A stretch of 64,000 nucleotides of DNA from Arthrobacter sp. Edens01 (GCF_001307035.1 NZ_LKIU01000005.1:916300-980299); one strand, 5' to 3'. Positions 52,798 to 62,236 are shown, counted from the stretch's first letter. Program-made: numbers and translations. Notes: a model not told the origin generated them from the sequence alone.

Positions 52798-53289
52798 TTG
52801 GTATCTGCTGCAGCAGGGGTTCCGCGCATTGGGGACCCGGCTCCGGCTTTCGAGCTCCCCAACCAGTACGGGGAAACGGTAAGGTCCGGGGACCTGGCCG
52901 GCGCCCCGGCGGTGCTGGTCTTCTATCCGTTTGCCTTTTCCCGCGTCTGCCTGGGCGAGCTGGATGAGCTTGCCGCCCTGCAGCCGCAGTTCCGGACCGC
53001 AGGAGCACGGCTCCTTGCAGTCTCCTGTGACCCCAAGTACTCCCTGCGGGCATGGGCCGCCGAGCAGGGCTGGGACTTTGACCTGCTCTCGGATTTCTGG
53101 CCGCACGGCGCGGCTGCACGCAGCTACGGCGTATTCCAGGAAGACCGGGGGATGGCGGCGCGGGCCAGCTTCATCATCGGAGTAGACAACACGGTGAAGG
53201 AGATCCTGCGTTCGGACCTGGACATGCCGCGCAGCCCCGGCGACTATGTCCGGGCACTCGCGGATCTGTCCTCCGTGGAACGGAGCTGA
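52798..53289 (+). CDS. Peroxiredoxin, AhpE/BCP-like
   Basis: A thiol peroxidase of 163 residues from TTG 52798. The peroxidatic Cys51 sits in YPFAFSRVCLGELDEL, where the usual Thr three residues before the Cys is Ser. Arg for peroxide binding is in RASFIIG. A second Cys (Cys77) lies in VSCDPKYS. It resembles mycobacterial AhpE, a 1-Cys peroxiredoxin. It starts 5 nt after the DUF3052 gene, and the sirtuin gene starts 1 nt after it. Confidence 0.88.
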   Translation: MVSAAAGVPRIGDPAPAFELPNQYGETVRSGDLAGAPAVLVFYPFAFSRVCLGELDELAALQPQFRTAGARLLAVSCDPKYSLRAWAAEQGWDFDLLSDFWPHGAAARSYGVFQEDRGMAARASFIIGVDNTVKEILRSDLDMPRSPGDYVRALADLSSVERS

Positions 53290-53290
53290 G

Positions 53291-54238
53291 ATGGCTGAGC
53301 CTGTATCCCGTGGAACGGGGCTGACCGGATTCGTCACGCGTGAAGCGTCCGAGGCCTCCGCGGAACCCAGCGCAGCCGAGCGCCGCCAGCTCGATGCCGC
53401 CGTCGGCCTCCTCTCCGGCCGCCGGATCGCACTGCTGACCGGTGCCGGCCTGAGCACCGACTCAGGGATTCCCGACTACCGCGGACCGGACGCCCCGCCG
53501 CGCAACCCCATGACCTATCAGCAGTTCGTCGGGGATCCGGTGATGCGCCAGCGGTACTGGGCCCGGAACCACGTGGGCTGGCACCATCTCCGGCATGCCG
53601 TGCCCAACGCAGGGCATGAAGCGGTGGTCCATCTGGAAGAACGCGGACTGCTGACCGGCGTCATTACGCAGAACGTGGACCGCCTGCACAGCGACGCGGG
53701 CAGCATCAGGGTCATTGACCTGCACGGACGGTTCGACCGTGTGGTCTGTCTTTCCTGCGGATCGGTCTACACCCGGGAGGGCCTGGCCAGGCTGCTGGAA
53801 CGGCTAAACCCCGGGTATTTGGAAAGAGTTGCGGCGGAGGGCGACATAGCACCTGACGCCGATGCGGAGATCACGGACACCGAAGGTTTCACCGTCGCGG
53901 ACTGTCCCGTGTGCGAAGGCATGCTGAAGCCGGACTTCGTGTACTTCGGTGAGAACGTCCCCAAGGAACGCGTCCGGCTGGCCTATGCCGCCGTGGACGA
54001 CGCCGGTGCCCTCCTGGTGGCCGGATCCTCGCTGACGGTGATGAGCGGGCTCCGGTTTGTCCGCCATGCATCGAAGGAAGGCAAGCCGGTGGTCATTATT
54101 AACCGCGGGCAGACGCGCGGGGACGACCTGGCCGATCTGAAGATCGACATGGGCGTAGGCACGGCCCTGCAGTACCTTGCACGGAACCTGCCCGATCCCG
54201 GCCCGCGGTCCGAAAACCACGCCAGAGACACTGATTAG
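53291..54238 (+). CDS. Sir2-family NAD-dependent protein deacylase
   Basis: A 315-residue sirtuin. NAD-binding GAGLSTDSGIPDYRG (51-65), TQNVDRLH, catalytic His in IDLHGRFDRVV, and four zinc-binding cysteines (CLSCG and CPVCEG). The spacing between the two Cys pairs is enlarged (about 55 residues, with an acidic stretch). The GSSLTVMSG segment closes the cofactor site. The substrate is probably acyl-lysine; which acyl group is unknown. ATG 53291 is immediately after the peroxiredoxin stop. Confidence 0.92.
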   Translation: MAEPVSRGTGLTGFVTREASEASAEPSAAERRQLDAAVGLLSGRRIALLTGAGLSTDSGIPDYRGPDAPPRNPMTYQQFVGDPVMRQRYWARNHVGWHHLRHAVPNAGHEAVVHLEERGLLTGVITQNVDRLHSDAGSIRVIDLHGRFDRVVCLSCGSVYTREGLARLLERLNPGYLERVAAEGDIAPDADAEITDTEGFTVADCPVCEGMLKPDFVYFGENVPKERVRLAYAAVDDAGALLVAGSSLTVMSGLRFVRHASKEGKPVVIINRGQTRGDDLADLKIDMGVGTALQYLARNLPDPGPRSENHARDTD

Positions 54239-54265
54239 GCGAACGGGGGAATGATCCGGTAATGT
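54235..54265 (+). promoter_or_regulatory. Possible tRNA-Val promoter (TTAGGC-N19-TAATGT)
   Basis: A -10 TAATGT (54260-54265) lies 58 nt before the tRNA, with a weak -35 TTAGGC 19 bp upstream. Low confidence. Confidence 0.35.
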
Positions 54266-54323
54266 AATTCCTCGTGATGCGGCGCTGGCCGGGTTTGTCC
54301 CCGCTGGCATAACGGGTCACTTT

Positions 54324-54396
54324 GGGTCTTTAGCTCAGCTGGTAGAGCGCCACGTTTACACCGTGGATGTCATCGGTTCGATCCCGGTAGGACCCA
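54324..54396 (+). tRNA. tRNA-Val, anticodon UAC
   Basis: A 73-nt cloverleaf. The acceptor stem GGGTCTT pairs with AGGACCC with one G-U. The D arm includes TAGCTCAGCTGGTAGAGC. The anticodon stem CCACG/CGTGG carries the loop TTTACAC, giving anticodon TAC for valine GUA codons. The T arm loop is TTCGATC. The 3' CCA is not encoded. Confidence 0.97.
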
Positions 54397-54401
54397 CCGG
54401 C

Positions 54402-54439
54402 AAAACCCGCCTCCGGAGAAATCCGCAGGCGGGTTTTTT
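54402..54439 (+). terminator. Terminator after tRNA-Val
   Basis: Stem AAAACCCGCCT/AGGCGGGTTTT around a 14-nt loop, followed by a run of six T that starts inside the stem. It begins 6 nt after the mature tRNA end. Confidence 0.88.
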
Positions 54440-54576
54440 CGTGCCCGGCACGCGTTTGGACAGACTCCCAGGTGTGCCAAGCGGCCGCACACCGAACTCA
54501 AAGATTCCGGTGCTATCAAGGAAAAGGGTGTGGCTTTCACACCGCTGACCAACAGCAGCTGAAAGATTAAGGCACT

Positions 54577-55443
54577 TTGCGCACTGACCTCCTCAAACCT
54601 GCGGCAGCTCTCCTGCTCAGTGCAGGGCTGCTCTCCACTGCCATCACCGGATGCACGGGCCAGCCCGCACCGCAGTCCGTTACGGTGCCGGGCAGCCCGG
54701 CAACGCCGTCGGCCAGCTCTGAACCGGAACTGGCGCTGCGCATGGAACTGGACCGCTATGCGGCGGAGACCGGCGCCGATTTTTCCGTCGCCATTTACGA
54801 GTACGGGTCTAACCGCGCCTGGTCCTACCAGCCGGACGGCAGATACCTCGAAGCGAGCCTGGTTAAGGTCCCGATTCTCCTCACCCTGCTTCGCCAGGCC
54901 ACGGAAGAGGACCGCGAACTGACGGCCGAGGAGATGGAGCTGGCTGAACTGATGATCTGCCAGAGTGACAACGCGGCTACCGATGAGCTGTATGCGCGGA
55001 CGGGCGGGGCCGGGGAACTGCAGCGGACCTACGGTCTGCTGGGTGTGAGCGGCACAGAGGCCAGCGAGGTCTGGGGAGCCAATGAAACCACCGTGGAGGA
55101 CCAGCTGAGGATCACTACGGCGGTGGCCCGCGGGGTGGACTGGATCAGCGCAGGGCTGCAGGATTACGCCGTCCAGCTGCTGGAAAGCGTCGTTCCGGAG
55201 CAGGCATGGGGGATCAGCGCCGGCATCCTGGACCCGCTGGCCCAAGTTGGGCTGAAGAACGGCTGGCTGCAGGACGATTTCCTGGCCTGGAACGTTTCCA
55301 GCTCGGGCTTTGTGGTCGGGGCAGGCTCGGAGTACAGCATCGTTGTGCTTACAGCGGGCACAGAGACACTGGATCAGGGCATCACCGTGCTGGAGGGGGC
55401 TGCGGCGATTGTGAACCGCTGGGAACTGGGAGCAGGAGGCTAG
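54577..55443 (+). CDS. Beta-lactamase-fold serine hydrolase, predicted lipoprotein
   Basis: A 288-residue exported protein: hydrophobic signal and lipobox TAITGC (lipidated Cys26), then a Pro/Ser linker and a class A beta-lactamase/PBP-like domain. The motifs are SLVK (S94-K97), SDN (130-132) and KNG in place of KTG (227-229). No ExxLN omega-loop motif with the Glu166 equivalent is visible, so efficient beta-lactam hydrolysis is unlikely. It may bind or hydrolyse peptidoglycan-related substrates. The TTG start has AAGG upstream. Confidence 0.8.
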   Translation: MRTDLLKPAAALLLSAGLLSTAITGCTGQPAPQSVTVPGSPATPSASSEPELALRMELDRYAAETGADFSVAIYEYGSNRAWSYQPDGRYLEASLVKVPILLTLLRQATEEDRELTAEEMELAELMICQSDNAATDELYARTGGAGELQRTYGLLGVSGTEASEVWGANETTVEDQLRITTAVARGVDWISAGLQDYAVQLLESVVPEQAWGISAGILDPLAQVGLKNGWLQDDFLAWNVSSSGFVVGAGSEYSIVVLTAGTETLDQGITVLEGAAAIVNRWELGAGG

Positions 55444-55444
55444 C

Positions 55445-56671
55445 TCACTCGCTCCGCGCAGACGGCCTCCGGTCGGCGGGACCGGATTCAGTCCACCGGT
55501 GGTATGCCGCAACCAGCGGCCTGGCTGAGAACCCGTGGGCGAACACACTAAGCCCCACAGTGACAACCACTGCGGTCAGCAGCGTCTCGGCAGCGGGGGT
55601 GCCGCGTTCAAAGGCGAGGATTGCGAACACCACAGAGGCAAGTCCGCGGGGACCGAACCAGCCCAGGAACGCCAGCGTTTGCCACGGCGCCCCGGTTCCG
55701 GCCATAGCCGTTCCGACCGACAGCATCCGCACTGCCGTCAGGCTGAGCACTGCGTAGACGACAATCTGCCAGGTGATGTGGGGCAGGGCAGCGGGAATGG
55801 CAGCGGCACCGAAGATCATCCACGTCGCCGCCGCAAGAATGCCACCCGTTTCTTCCGTGAACCTGGTGGCTTCGCCGTCACCGGTGCCGTGCGCCAGCCG
55901 GAAGGCCAGCCCCGCCACAAAGGCCGCCAGGAAAGCACTCCCGCCCAGGGTTACTGCCGCAGCGTAGGCGGCCAGGGCCACGGCCAGCGTGCATGGCTGG
56001 CGCCAGCGGGTTTCGAACCATCCGCGCCTGGCAGCCGCACGCTGCAGGTACCCGCCGGTGCAGCCGATAAGCACCCCTGCGGCCAGTCCCCAGCCGATTT
56101 GCTGGGCCAGCGCGGCAGCAATTGCGGAGGGCACGCTGTCATCCAGCACGGACATTGTGATGTCCAGGGAGACCAGGAAAAACGGTACCGCGATGCCGTC
56201 GTTCAATCCGCTTTCCACGTTCAGTGCCCGCCGCACCGGAACCGGGACTGAGGGATCTTCCACTACCCGGTGGCCCAGGGCGGCGTCGGTGGCGCACAGC
56301 ATGGCCGAGAGAAGAAAGACGCTCGAGAGGGAAAGGGAGGGGAGCAGGACCGCCCCGGCGGCGAAGCCGAGCAGCAGCGTCAGCGGGAGCCCCAGCCCCA
56401 GCAGGCGGGCGGGCCAGCCCGGGCTGCGGCGAAGCGCCCCCAGATCCAGGCGTGCGGCGTCGTTGAACAGCAGGAATACCAGCGCCAGCTCTGCTACCCG
56501 CAGAACAGAGTGGGTTTCCAGCGATATCCCCAGCTGATCGCCAAGCGCCAGCCCAAGGATGAGCCCGGATACAACGAATGCAATGGCTGATGTCACGCCC
56601 CGGCGGCCCAGCGGGCCGGAAAAGGCACTGAGCAGGATCAGGGCTGCGGAACCGAGCAGTAACGCAATCAT
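55445..56671 (-). CDS. Cation:proton antiporter (CPA1 family)
   Basis: A 408-residue integral membrane protein with about 12 helices, starting MIALLLGSAALILL. The antiporter core is SAMLCATDAALGHRVVED (about 132-149) and NVESGLNDGIAVPFF (about 158-172), carrying the conserved Asp residues of Na+/H+ exchangers. It is likely involved in pH or salt tolerance; the cation is not predictable. ATG 56671 is supported by GGGAGGA 5 nt upstream. The gene ends 1 nt from the convergent lipoprotein gene with no visible terminator. Confidence 0.88.
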   Translation of the reverse strand: MIALLLGSAALILLSAFSGPLGRRGVTSAIAFVVSGLILGLALGDQLGISLETHSVLRVAELALVFLLFNDAARLDLGALRRSPGWPARLLGLGLPLTLLLGFAAGAVLLPSLSLSSVFLLSAMLCATDAALGHRVVEDPSVPVPVRRALNVESGLNDGIAVPFFLVSLDITMSVLDDSVPSAIAAALAQQIGWGLAAGVLIGCTGGYLQRAAARRGWFETRWRQPCTLAVALAAYAAAVTLGGSAFLAAFVAGLAFRLAHGTGDGEATRFTEETGGILAAATWMIFGAAAIPAALPHITWQIVVYAVLSLTAVRMLSVGTAMAGTGAPWQTLAFLGWFGPRGLASVVFAILAFERGTPAAETLLTAVVVTVGLSVFAHGFSARPLVAAYHRWTESGPADRRPSARSE

Positions 56672-56940
56672 GCTGTTCCTCCCGTGCCTGCAGTTCCTCG
56701 CGGTCGTGCGGCCCCGCGGAAACTGTTCTGGCACCCAAGCTACGAGACCGTGCCCGGCCCGTATAGGGTTCCGCCGTGCACAGGCGGGGGAGAGGTTGCC
56801 TTCCTGCCGGATGCCGCTGGTTCCGCAGGGTCTCCCGCAGACTGGATCAGGGCGGTATTCTGTGGGGGCTGTTTGCGGTGCGGCAGCGCCGCCGGCCTTC
56901 GGCCCGGACAGCACCACAAGCCTGCGAGAGGTCGCCGATC

Positions 56941-58377
56941 ATGGTCAGGACCAGAACCAGTCATCTGAGCGTCGGAGCGCGTACGGACAATGGCCGGACA
57001 CGGCGGGAAAAAACGCCGCGGTCAGTTCATGGAAACTGGGTCCCTGCTCCCCGAAGGCGGGACCCGGTGGCGCTTTTGGAGGAACAAAACCTTACCCGGG
57101 AACCGGACCTGGTGCCGGTCCGGCACGGCCGCATGATCGCCTCAGCCCTGACCTTCTACCGCGGAGCGGCCAAGATCATGGCCTCCGACCTCAAAGACAT
57201 TCCCAGGAGCGGGCTGAGCGTCCAGCTCTGCGGGGACGCGCACCTGTCCAACTTTGGGGTGTTCGCCTCGCCTGAACGGCGCATGCTGTTTGACCTCAAC
57301 GATTTCGACGAGACCCTTCCGGGGCCTTTCGAATACGACGTACTGCGGATGGGAGCGAGCTTCACGATCGCAGCCAGGAACAATCTTTTCAGCCCCGGAC
57401 AGGCACACCTGATAACCACGGCGGCCCTTCGGTCCTACCGCGAAGCGATGCTCCGCTTTGCGACGATGGGCATCCTGGAAATCTGGTATGCCCGGCTGGA
57501 GGAACAGGATGTACTCAAAGCCATCCAGCTGGCAGTGGGCAGCAGCAAGGGAAGCGGCCGGAAGAAAGCTGCCAAACAGGCCGGTCTCATGGCAGAAAAG
57601 ACTGTTCTCAAGGCGCGCTCCAGGGACAGCCTGCAGGCTCTGTCCAAACTGGCGGAACTGGTGGACGGGAAGTACCGCATAGTCAGCCAGCCACCCATCG
57701 TCATTCCGGCGCGGGACGCTCATGCTTCCTTCGGGATGTCGGCCGGCGAGCTTCGGCGGGCCGTCCACGAGCAGCTCAGGTCATATCGGGACACGCTCCA
57801 GGACGACCGAAGACAGCTCCTGGAACGTTTCGAATTCGTCGATGCAGCACGCAAGGTGGTGGGGGTAGGCAGCGTCGGCACCCGCTCCTTCATTGTCCTG
57901 CTGCAGGGCCGCGATTCGCGTGACCCGCTCTTCCTGCAGGTCAAGGAGGCGACCCCGTCCGTGCTGGAAGACCACCTTCCCGGCAGCCAGTACCGGCAGC
58001 CGGGCGAACGCATTGTCCAGGGCCAGCGCAGCATGCAGGCTGCGAGCGACCCGTTCCTGGGCTGGACCAAAGGAGTGCAGGCCAACCGGTTCATGTACTG
58101 GCGGCAGCTGCGGGACATGAAAGGTGCCGCGGCGGTGGAAGCGATGCGGCCCCTTGGCATGGAGTTCTATGCACAGTTGTGCGGCTGGACGCTGGCGCGG
58201 GCCCACGCAAGAACGGGGGATCCGGTGGCAATGGCAGCCTATCTTGGCCGGGGCACGAAATTTGATGAGGCGGCTGCTGCATTCTGCGAACGTTACGCGG
58301 ACCAGAATGAACGTGATTACCAGGCCTTTGCCGAAGCTGTGCGGTCCGGTCGGCTGAGCGCGGTGGAAGGCGTGTAG
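56941..58377 (+). CDS. DUF2252 family protein (kinase-like fold suspected)
   Basis: A 478-residue DUF2252 protein, a family of unknown function common in actinobacteria. It carries QLCGDAHLSNFGVF (about 96-109) and, 13 residues on, MLFDLNDFDETLPGPFEYDV. The GDxHxxN then DFD order resembles the catalytic and metal-binding loops of aminoglycoside phosphotransferase-like kinases, so a phosphotransfer role is plausible but inferred. ATG 56941 has GAGAGG about 9 nt upstream. The frame is open further upstream without conserved sequence. Confidence 0.82.
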   Translation: MVRTRTSHLSVGARTDNGRTRREKTPRSVHGNWVPAPRRRDPVALLEEQNLTREPDLVPVRHGRMIASALTFYRGAAKIMASDLKDIPRSGLSVQLCGDAHLSNFGVFASPERRMLFDLNDFDETLPGPFEYDVLRMGASFTIAARNNLFSPGQAHLITTAALRSYREAMLRFATMGILEIWYARLEEQDVLKAIQLAVGSSKGSGRKKAAKQAGLMAEKTVLKARSRDSLQALSKLAELVDGKYRIVSQPPIVIPARDAHASFGMSAGELRRAVHEQLRSYRDTLQDDRRQLLERFEFVDAARKVVGVGSVGTRSFIVLLQGRDSRDPLFLQVKEATPSVLEDHLPGSQYRQPGERIVQGQRSMQAASDPFLGWTKGVQANRFMYWRQLRDMKGAAAVEAMRPLGMEFYAQLCGWTLARAHARTGDPVAMAAYLGRGTKFDEAAAAFCERYADQNERDYQAFAEAVRSGRLSAVEGV

Positions 58378-58466
58378 CGGCCGGAACAGGCCGGTGCGGG
58401 ATGCGCTGCGGGCTCCGGGGCCGGGCCTCCGCGCCGCGCCGTGTGGCGGCAGCTCCGCCGGGAGAA

Positions 58467-58472
58467 TAGGCT
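58467..58472 (+). promoter_or_regulatory. Possible gnd -10 box (TAGGCT)
   Basis: TAGGCT lies 76 nt before the gnd start. The same hexamer precedes the genes at 29515 and 63364. There is no clear -35 box. Confidence 0.35.
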
Positions 58473-58548
58473 GGAGGCTGAAGACGGCGTATACACACGC
58501 CGAGTCCGTGCTGCCGTCAGCGGCACCTGAAGAATCCTTGGAGTGAAC

Positions 58549-59985
58549 TTGAGCGCACAAATCGGTGTGACCGGCCTGGCCGTGATGGGGGCCAACCTCG
58601 CCCGCAACCTGGCCCGGAACGGCTACACAGTGGCCCTGCACAACCGCTCGATCGAAAAGACTGACGCCCTGCTGGAGGCGCACGGAGACGAAGGTGACTT
58701 CATCCGCACCGAGTCCCTCCAGGAGCTGGTTGACTCGCTGGAGAAGCCGCGCCGCGTACTGATCATGGTCAAGGCCGGAGGTCCCGTGGACTCCGTCATC
58801 GACCAGCTGGTCCCGCTGCTGGAACCGGGCGACATTGTGATCGACGCCGGCAACTCGCATTACGAGGACACCCGCCGCCGGGAAGCAGCGCTTGCCGAAA
58901 AGGATCTCCACTTTGTTGGCGTAGGGGTTTCCGGCGGCGAAGAAGGCGCCCTCCTGGGCCCGTCCATCATGCCCGGAGGCTCCCGCGAGTCCTACGATTC
59001 GCTCGGCCCGATGCTGGAGAAGATCTCAGCCAAGTACAACGGTGAGCCCTGCTGCACCTGGATTGGCACTGACGGCGCCGGACACTTCGTGAAGATGGTC
59101 CACAACGGCATCGAGTACGCAGACATGCAGGTTATCGGTGAGGCCTACGACCTGCTCCGTTCCGCGGCGGGAATTGAGCCGGCCGAGCAGGCCGAGATTT
59201 TCACCGAGTGGAACAAGGGCCAGCTGAGCTCCTTCCTGATTGAAATCACGGCAGAAGTCCTGGCGCATAAAGACGCACGGACCGGCAAGCCGTTCGTCGA
59301 CGTCGTGGTGGATTCCGCCGGCCAAAAGGGCACCGGCCGCTGGACCGTCGTGTCCGGCCTGGACCTCGGTTCACCGGTGTCCGCTATCGCCGAGTCCGTC
59401 TTTGCCCGCGCCCTTTCCTCCCAGCGCGGCCAGCGCGAGGAAGCCCAGGGCATCCTCGCCGGCGAGGAAACCGCCGTCGAGCTCCCCGAGACGTTCGTCG
59501 AGGATGTGCGGCAGGCACTGTACGCCTCCAAGCTGGTCAGCTACGCCCAGGGCATGGACATGCTCACCGGGGCAGCGAAGACCTACGGCTGGGACCTGAA
59601 GCTGGATGAGATTGCCTCGCTCTGGCGTGCCGGCTGCATCATCCGCGCCGAGCTGCTGGACGACATCATGAAGGCCTACGCTGACGGCAAGGCTCCGGCA
59701 AACCTGCTGCTGGCTCCTGCGTTCGCCGAGTCCATTGCGGCCGCTGTCCCGGCCTGGCGCCGTGTTGTCTCCGTAGCCGTGCAGCTGGGAATCCCCGTAC
59801 CGGTGTTCTCATCCTCACTGGCCTATTACGACGGCCTGCGGCGCAAGCGGCTGCCTGCAGCACTGACCCAGGGCCTGCGTGACCTCTTCGGTGCGCACAC
59901 CTACAACCGGGTGGACGCCGAAGGCACCTTCCACACCCTGTGGGGCGGAGACCACTCCGAGGTTGAGGCAGTGGATACCCACTAG
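58549..59985 (+). CDS. gnd: 6-phosphogluconate dehydrogenase, NADP+-dependent, decarboxylating
   Basis: Oxidises 6-phosphogluconate to ribulose-5-phosphate with release of CO2 and NADPH. The 478-residue protein has the cofactor loop GLAVMGANLARNLARNG, the substrate loop VGVSGGEEGALLGPSIMPGG, HFVKMVHNGIEYADMQ with the catalytic Lys, and a C-terminal helical domain typical of the long form. TTG 58549 is preferred over GTG 58543 because GGAG (58540-58543) lies 5 nt before it and the product begins MSAQIGVTGLAVMG, as in relatives. Confidence 0.95.
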   Translation: MSAQIGVTGLAVMGANLARNLARNGYTVALHNRSIEKTDALLEAHGDEGDFIRTESLQELVDSLEKPRRVLIMVKAGGPVDSVIDQLVPLLEPGDIVIDAGNSHYEDTRRREAALAEKDLHFVGVGVSGGEEGALLGPSIMPGGSRESYDSLGPMLEKISAKYNGEPCCTWIGTDGAGHFVKMVHNGIEYADMQVIGEAYDLLRSAAGIEPAEQAEIFTEWNKGQLSSFLIEITAEVLAHKDARTGKPFVDVVVDSAGQKGTGRWTVVSGLDLGSPVSAIAESVFARALSSQRGQREEAQGILAGEETAVELPETFVEDVRQALYASKLVSYAQGMDMLTGAAKTYGWDLKLDEIASLWRAGCIIRAELLDDIMKAYADGKAPANLLLAPAFAESIAAAVPAWRRVVSVAVQLGIPVPVFSSSLAYYDGLRRKRLPAALTQGLRDLFGAHTYNRVDAEGTFHTLWGGDHSEVEAVDTH

Positions 59986-59997
59986 CACCCGAACAGC

Positions 59998-60039
59998 AAA
60001 AGGCCGGTTCCATCCCCGCAGGGATGGAACCGGCCTTTT
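59998..60039. terminator. Bidirectional terminator between gnd and cysE
   Basis: A perfect 19-bp stem (AAAAGGCCGGTTCCATCCC and its complement) around CGCA, flanked by A and T tracts. It serves both convergent genes. Confidence 0.95.
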
Positions 60040-60061
60040 GCTTGTTCTGTTCGAAATGTAC

Positions 60062-60646
60062 CTAGATGTAGATCGCCGGATCCACGTACTCCGCCGGATC
60101 AACGGCGGGCTGGTTCATCTTCGGATCCCGGTGGCGCCACGTCGCCGGGATACCGGTGATGATCGAGTCCGCCGGCGCGTCCTTAACCACGACGGCGTTG
60201 GCCCCCACGGCGCTGTTTGCACCGATAGTGACCGGGCCCAGGATCTTCGCGCCGGCGCCTACGACGACGCCGTTGCACAGGGTGGGATGCCGCTTGACCT
60301 TGGCCAGGGACCGTCCGCCCAGCGTCACGCCGTGGTAGAGCATAACGTCGTCACCGATCTCCGCTGTTTCCCCGATGACCACGCCCATGCCGTGGTCAAT
60401 GAAAAACCGCCGGCCGATTGTGGCACCCGGATGGATTTCGATTCCGGTGGCAAAACGCGCGAACTGCGAGAGGGCCCGTGCGGGGAAACGCAGTGCCGGG
60501 TTCGCCCACATCCTGTGGGTCAGGCGGTGGATCCAAATGGCATGAAGCCCTGAGTAGACAACGAGGTTCTCGAAGGATCCACGCGCCGCCGGATCATGGG
60601 ATGCGGCAGCGGTGAGGTCTTCGCGCAGGCGGGACAGGAAACTCAC
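60062..60646 (-). CDS. cysE: Serine O-acetyltransferase
   Basis: Makes O-acetylserine from serine and acetyl-CoA, the first step of cysteine synthesis. The 194-residue protein is the short EpsC-type form, with a left-handed beta-helix of hexapeptide repeats ([36 protein letters not shown]). The catalytic His is in HPGATIG or IDHGMG. GTG 60646 ([11 protein letters not shown]) is chosen because the longer form runs into cysK. It is 46 bp downstream of cysK and forms one unit with it. Confidence 0.94.
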   Translation of the reverse strand: MSFLSRLREDLTAAASHDPAARGSFENLVVYSGLHAIWIHRLTHRMWANPALRFPARALSQFARFATGIEIHPGATIGRRFFIDHGMGVVIGETAEIGDDVMLYHGVTLGGRSLAKVKRHPTLCNGVVVGAGAKILGPVTIGANSAVGANAVVVKDAPADSIITGIPATWRHRDPKMNQPAVDPAEYVDPAIYI

Positions 60647-60692
60647 GGGTGACTTTCTGCTTCGGGGTACCCGCCTATGCGGGCTCGGCTGG

Positions 60693-61628
60693 CTAGCCGC
60701 GGATGTCGTCGTAGAGGACGGTGGAGATGTAGCGTTCTCCGAAGTCGCAGACAACGGCCACGATCAGCTTACCGGCGTTTTCCGGGCGCTTCGCGAGCTC
60801 GAGGGCTGCCCAGACGATTGCGCCGGAGGAAATGCCGCCCAGGATACCTTCCTGGGTTCCCAGGGCACGCGCGGTGGACACGGAGTCCTCGATGGAGGCG
60901 TCGAAGACCTCATCGTAGATTTCAGTGTCGAGGATCTCGGGGATGAAGTTGGCGCCAATGCCCTGGATCTTGTGCGGGCCCGGGGAACCGCCGTTGAGGA
61001 TTGCCGAGTCCTTGGGTTCCACGGCAACAATCTGCACGCCGGGCTTGCGCTCCTTCAGGACCTGGCCCACACCGGTCACGGTGCCGCCGGTGCCTACGCC
61101 GGCTACGAAGATGTCTACCTGGCCGTCGGTGTCGGCCCAGATCTCCTCGGCAGTTGTGGTGCGGTGGATCTCGGCGTTGGCCGCGTTGGCGAACTGCTGG
61201 GCCCAGATTGCATTGTCGGTGGTGGCGACGATCTCCTTGGCCTTCTCGACGGCTCCGCGCATGCCGTCAGCTCCCGGAGTCAGGACAATCTCTGCCCCGA
61301 AGGCGCGCAGCATGACGCGGCGCTCGGTGGACATGGTTTCCGGCATGGTCAGAATGACCTTGTAGCCGCGGGCAGCGCCCACCATGGCCAAGGCGATGCC
61401 TGTGTTGCCGGAGGTGCCTTCGACGATGGTCCCGCCCGGACGCAGCGCACCGGCCTTCTCAGCGGCGTCGACGATGGCCACGCCGATGCGGTCCTTGACC
61501 GAGTTGGCGGGGTTGTAGAACTCAAGCTTGACCGCGACATCCCCGGGCAGGCCTTCGGTGAGGCGGTTCAAGCGGACCAGCGGGGTACCGCCTACCAGCT
61601 GAGTGACGTCGTCGTAAATTCGTGCCAT
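60693..61628 (-). CDS. cysK: Cysteine synthase A (O-acetylserine sulfhydrylase)
   Basis: PLP enzyme that converts O-acetylserine and sulfide to cysteine. The 311-residue protein has the PLP Lys in [12 protein letters not shown] (about 45), [14 protein letters not shown] for the substrate, and the phosphate loop [14 protein letters not shown] 61628 ([18 protein letters not shown]) has AGAGGAC upstream. It pairs with cysE and may form the CysE-CysK complex, although the C-terminal Ile of CysE, which docks into CysK, is indeed present here (ends AIYI). Confidence 0.96.
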   Translation of the reverse strand: MARIYDDVTQLVGGTPLVRLNRLTEGLPGDVAVKLEFYNPANSVKDRIGVAIVDAAEKAGALRPGGTIVEGTSGNTGIALAMVGAARGYKVILTMPETMSTERRVMLRAFGAEIVLTPGADGMRGAVEKAKEIVATTDNAIWAQQFANAANAEIHRTTTAEEIWADTDGQVDIFVAGVGTGGTVTGVGQVLKERKPGVQIVAVEPKDSAILNGGSPGPHKIQGIGANFIPEILDTEIYDEVFDASIEDSVSTARALGTQEGILGGISSGAIVWAALELAKRPENAGKLIVAVVCDFGERYISTVLYDDIRG

Positions 61629-61711
61629 GTTTTTTGTCCTCTGTTCGAAAGCCGGTGAACCGGGAAGCGGAACGCTTGTTGCTTCAAGCGTATCCCTGCC
61701 CATTCAAAGGC

Positions 61712-62236
61712 TCAGTTGTCAAGCCATTCGGCGTAATATTTCCTGGCCTTCGCCAGCTTCGGATTGATGATTACCTGGCAGTAGCCCTGCTCCGGATGCT
61801 TGGCGTAAAAGTCCTGGTGGTACTCCTCAGCCCGGTGGAAAACGGGCAGCCGGGTAATTTCCGTCACGATCGGGTCGCTCCACAGGGCCTGGGCACGCTG
61901 GCGCGCCTTCTCCATCTCTTCCCGCTCTTCCTCGGTGCGGTAGAACATCGAGGAGCGGTACTGGGTGCCCACGTCGTAGCCCTGGCGGTTCAGGGTAGTC
62001 GGATCGTGGGAGATGAAGAACATGTCCAGGATGACTTCCGCCGGAATAACCTTCTCATCGAAGGTCACCTCAACGACTTCCGCGTGTCCGGTGGTGCCGG
62101 AGCACACGCTCTCGTAGTCCGGATGGGCAGTAAAACCGCCGGTGTATCCGGAGACGACGCTCTGCACGCCGCGGGTTTTCTGGTAAATGGCGTCAAGGCA
62201 CCAAAAGCAGCCTCCGCCAAGGACATAGGTCTTCAT
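61712..62236 (-). CDS. msrA: Peptide methionine-(S)-S-oxide reductase MsrA
   Basis: Repairs oxidised methionine in proteins. The 174-residue protein starts MKTYVLGGGCFWCLDA, with the catalytic Cys of the GCFWC motif at residue 10. GHAEVVEVTFD and HDPTTLNRQGYDVGTQYRS are conserved. A C-terminal Cys in EQGYCQVII can act as the resolving thiol. ATG 62236. It is upstream of cysK on the same strand, 83 bp apart. Confidence 0.95.
   Translation of the reverse strand: MKTYVLGGGCFWCLDAIYQKTRGVQSVVSGYTGGFTAHPDYESVCSGTTGHAEVVEVTFDEKVIPAEVILDMFFISHDPTTLNRQGYDVGTQYRSSMFYRTEEEREEMEKARQRAQALWSDPIVTEITRLPVFHRAEEYHQDFYAKHPEQGYCQVIINPKLAKARKYYAEWLDN

Noticed and set aside
54324-54443. tRNA-Val as an integration (att) site
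   Set aside because: There is no integrase nearby, no repeat of the tRNA 3' end, and no foreign-looking genes downstream.
60612-61658. 348-codon plus-strand frame across cysE and cysK
   Set aside because: It is complementary to the conserved cysK, with no recognisable domain.
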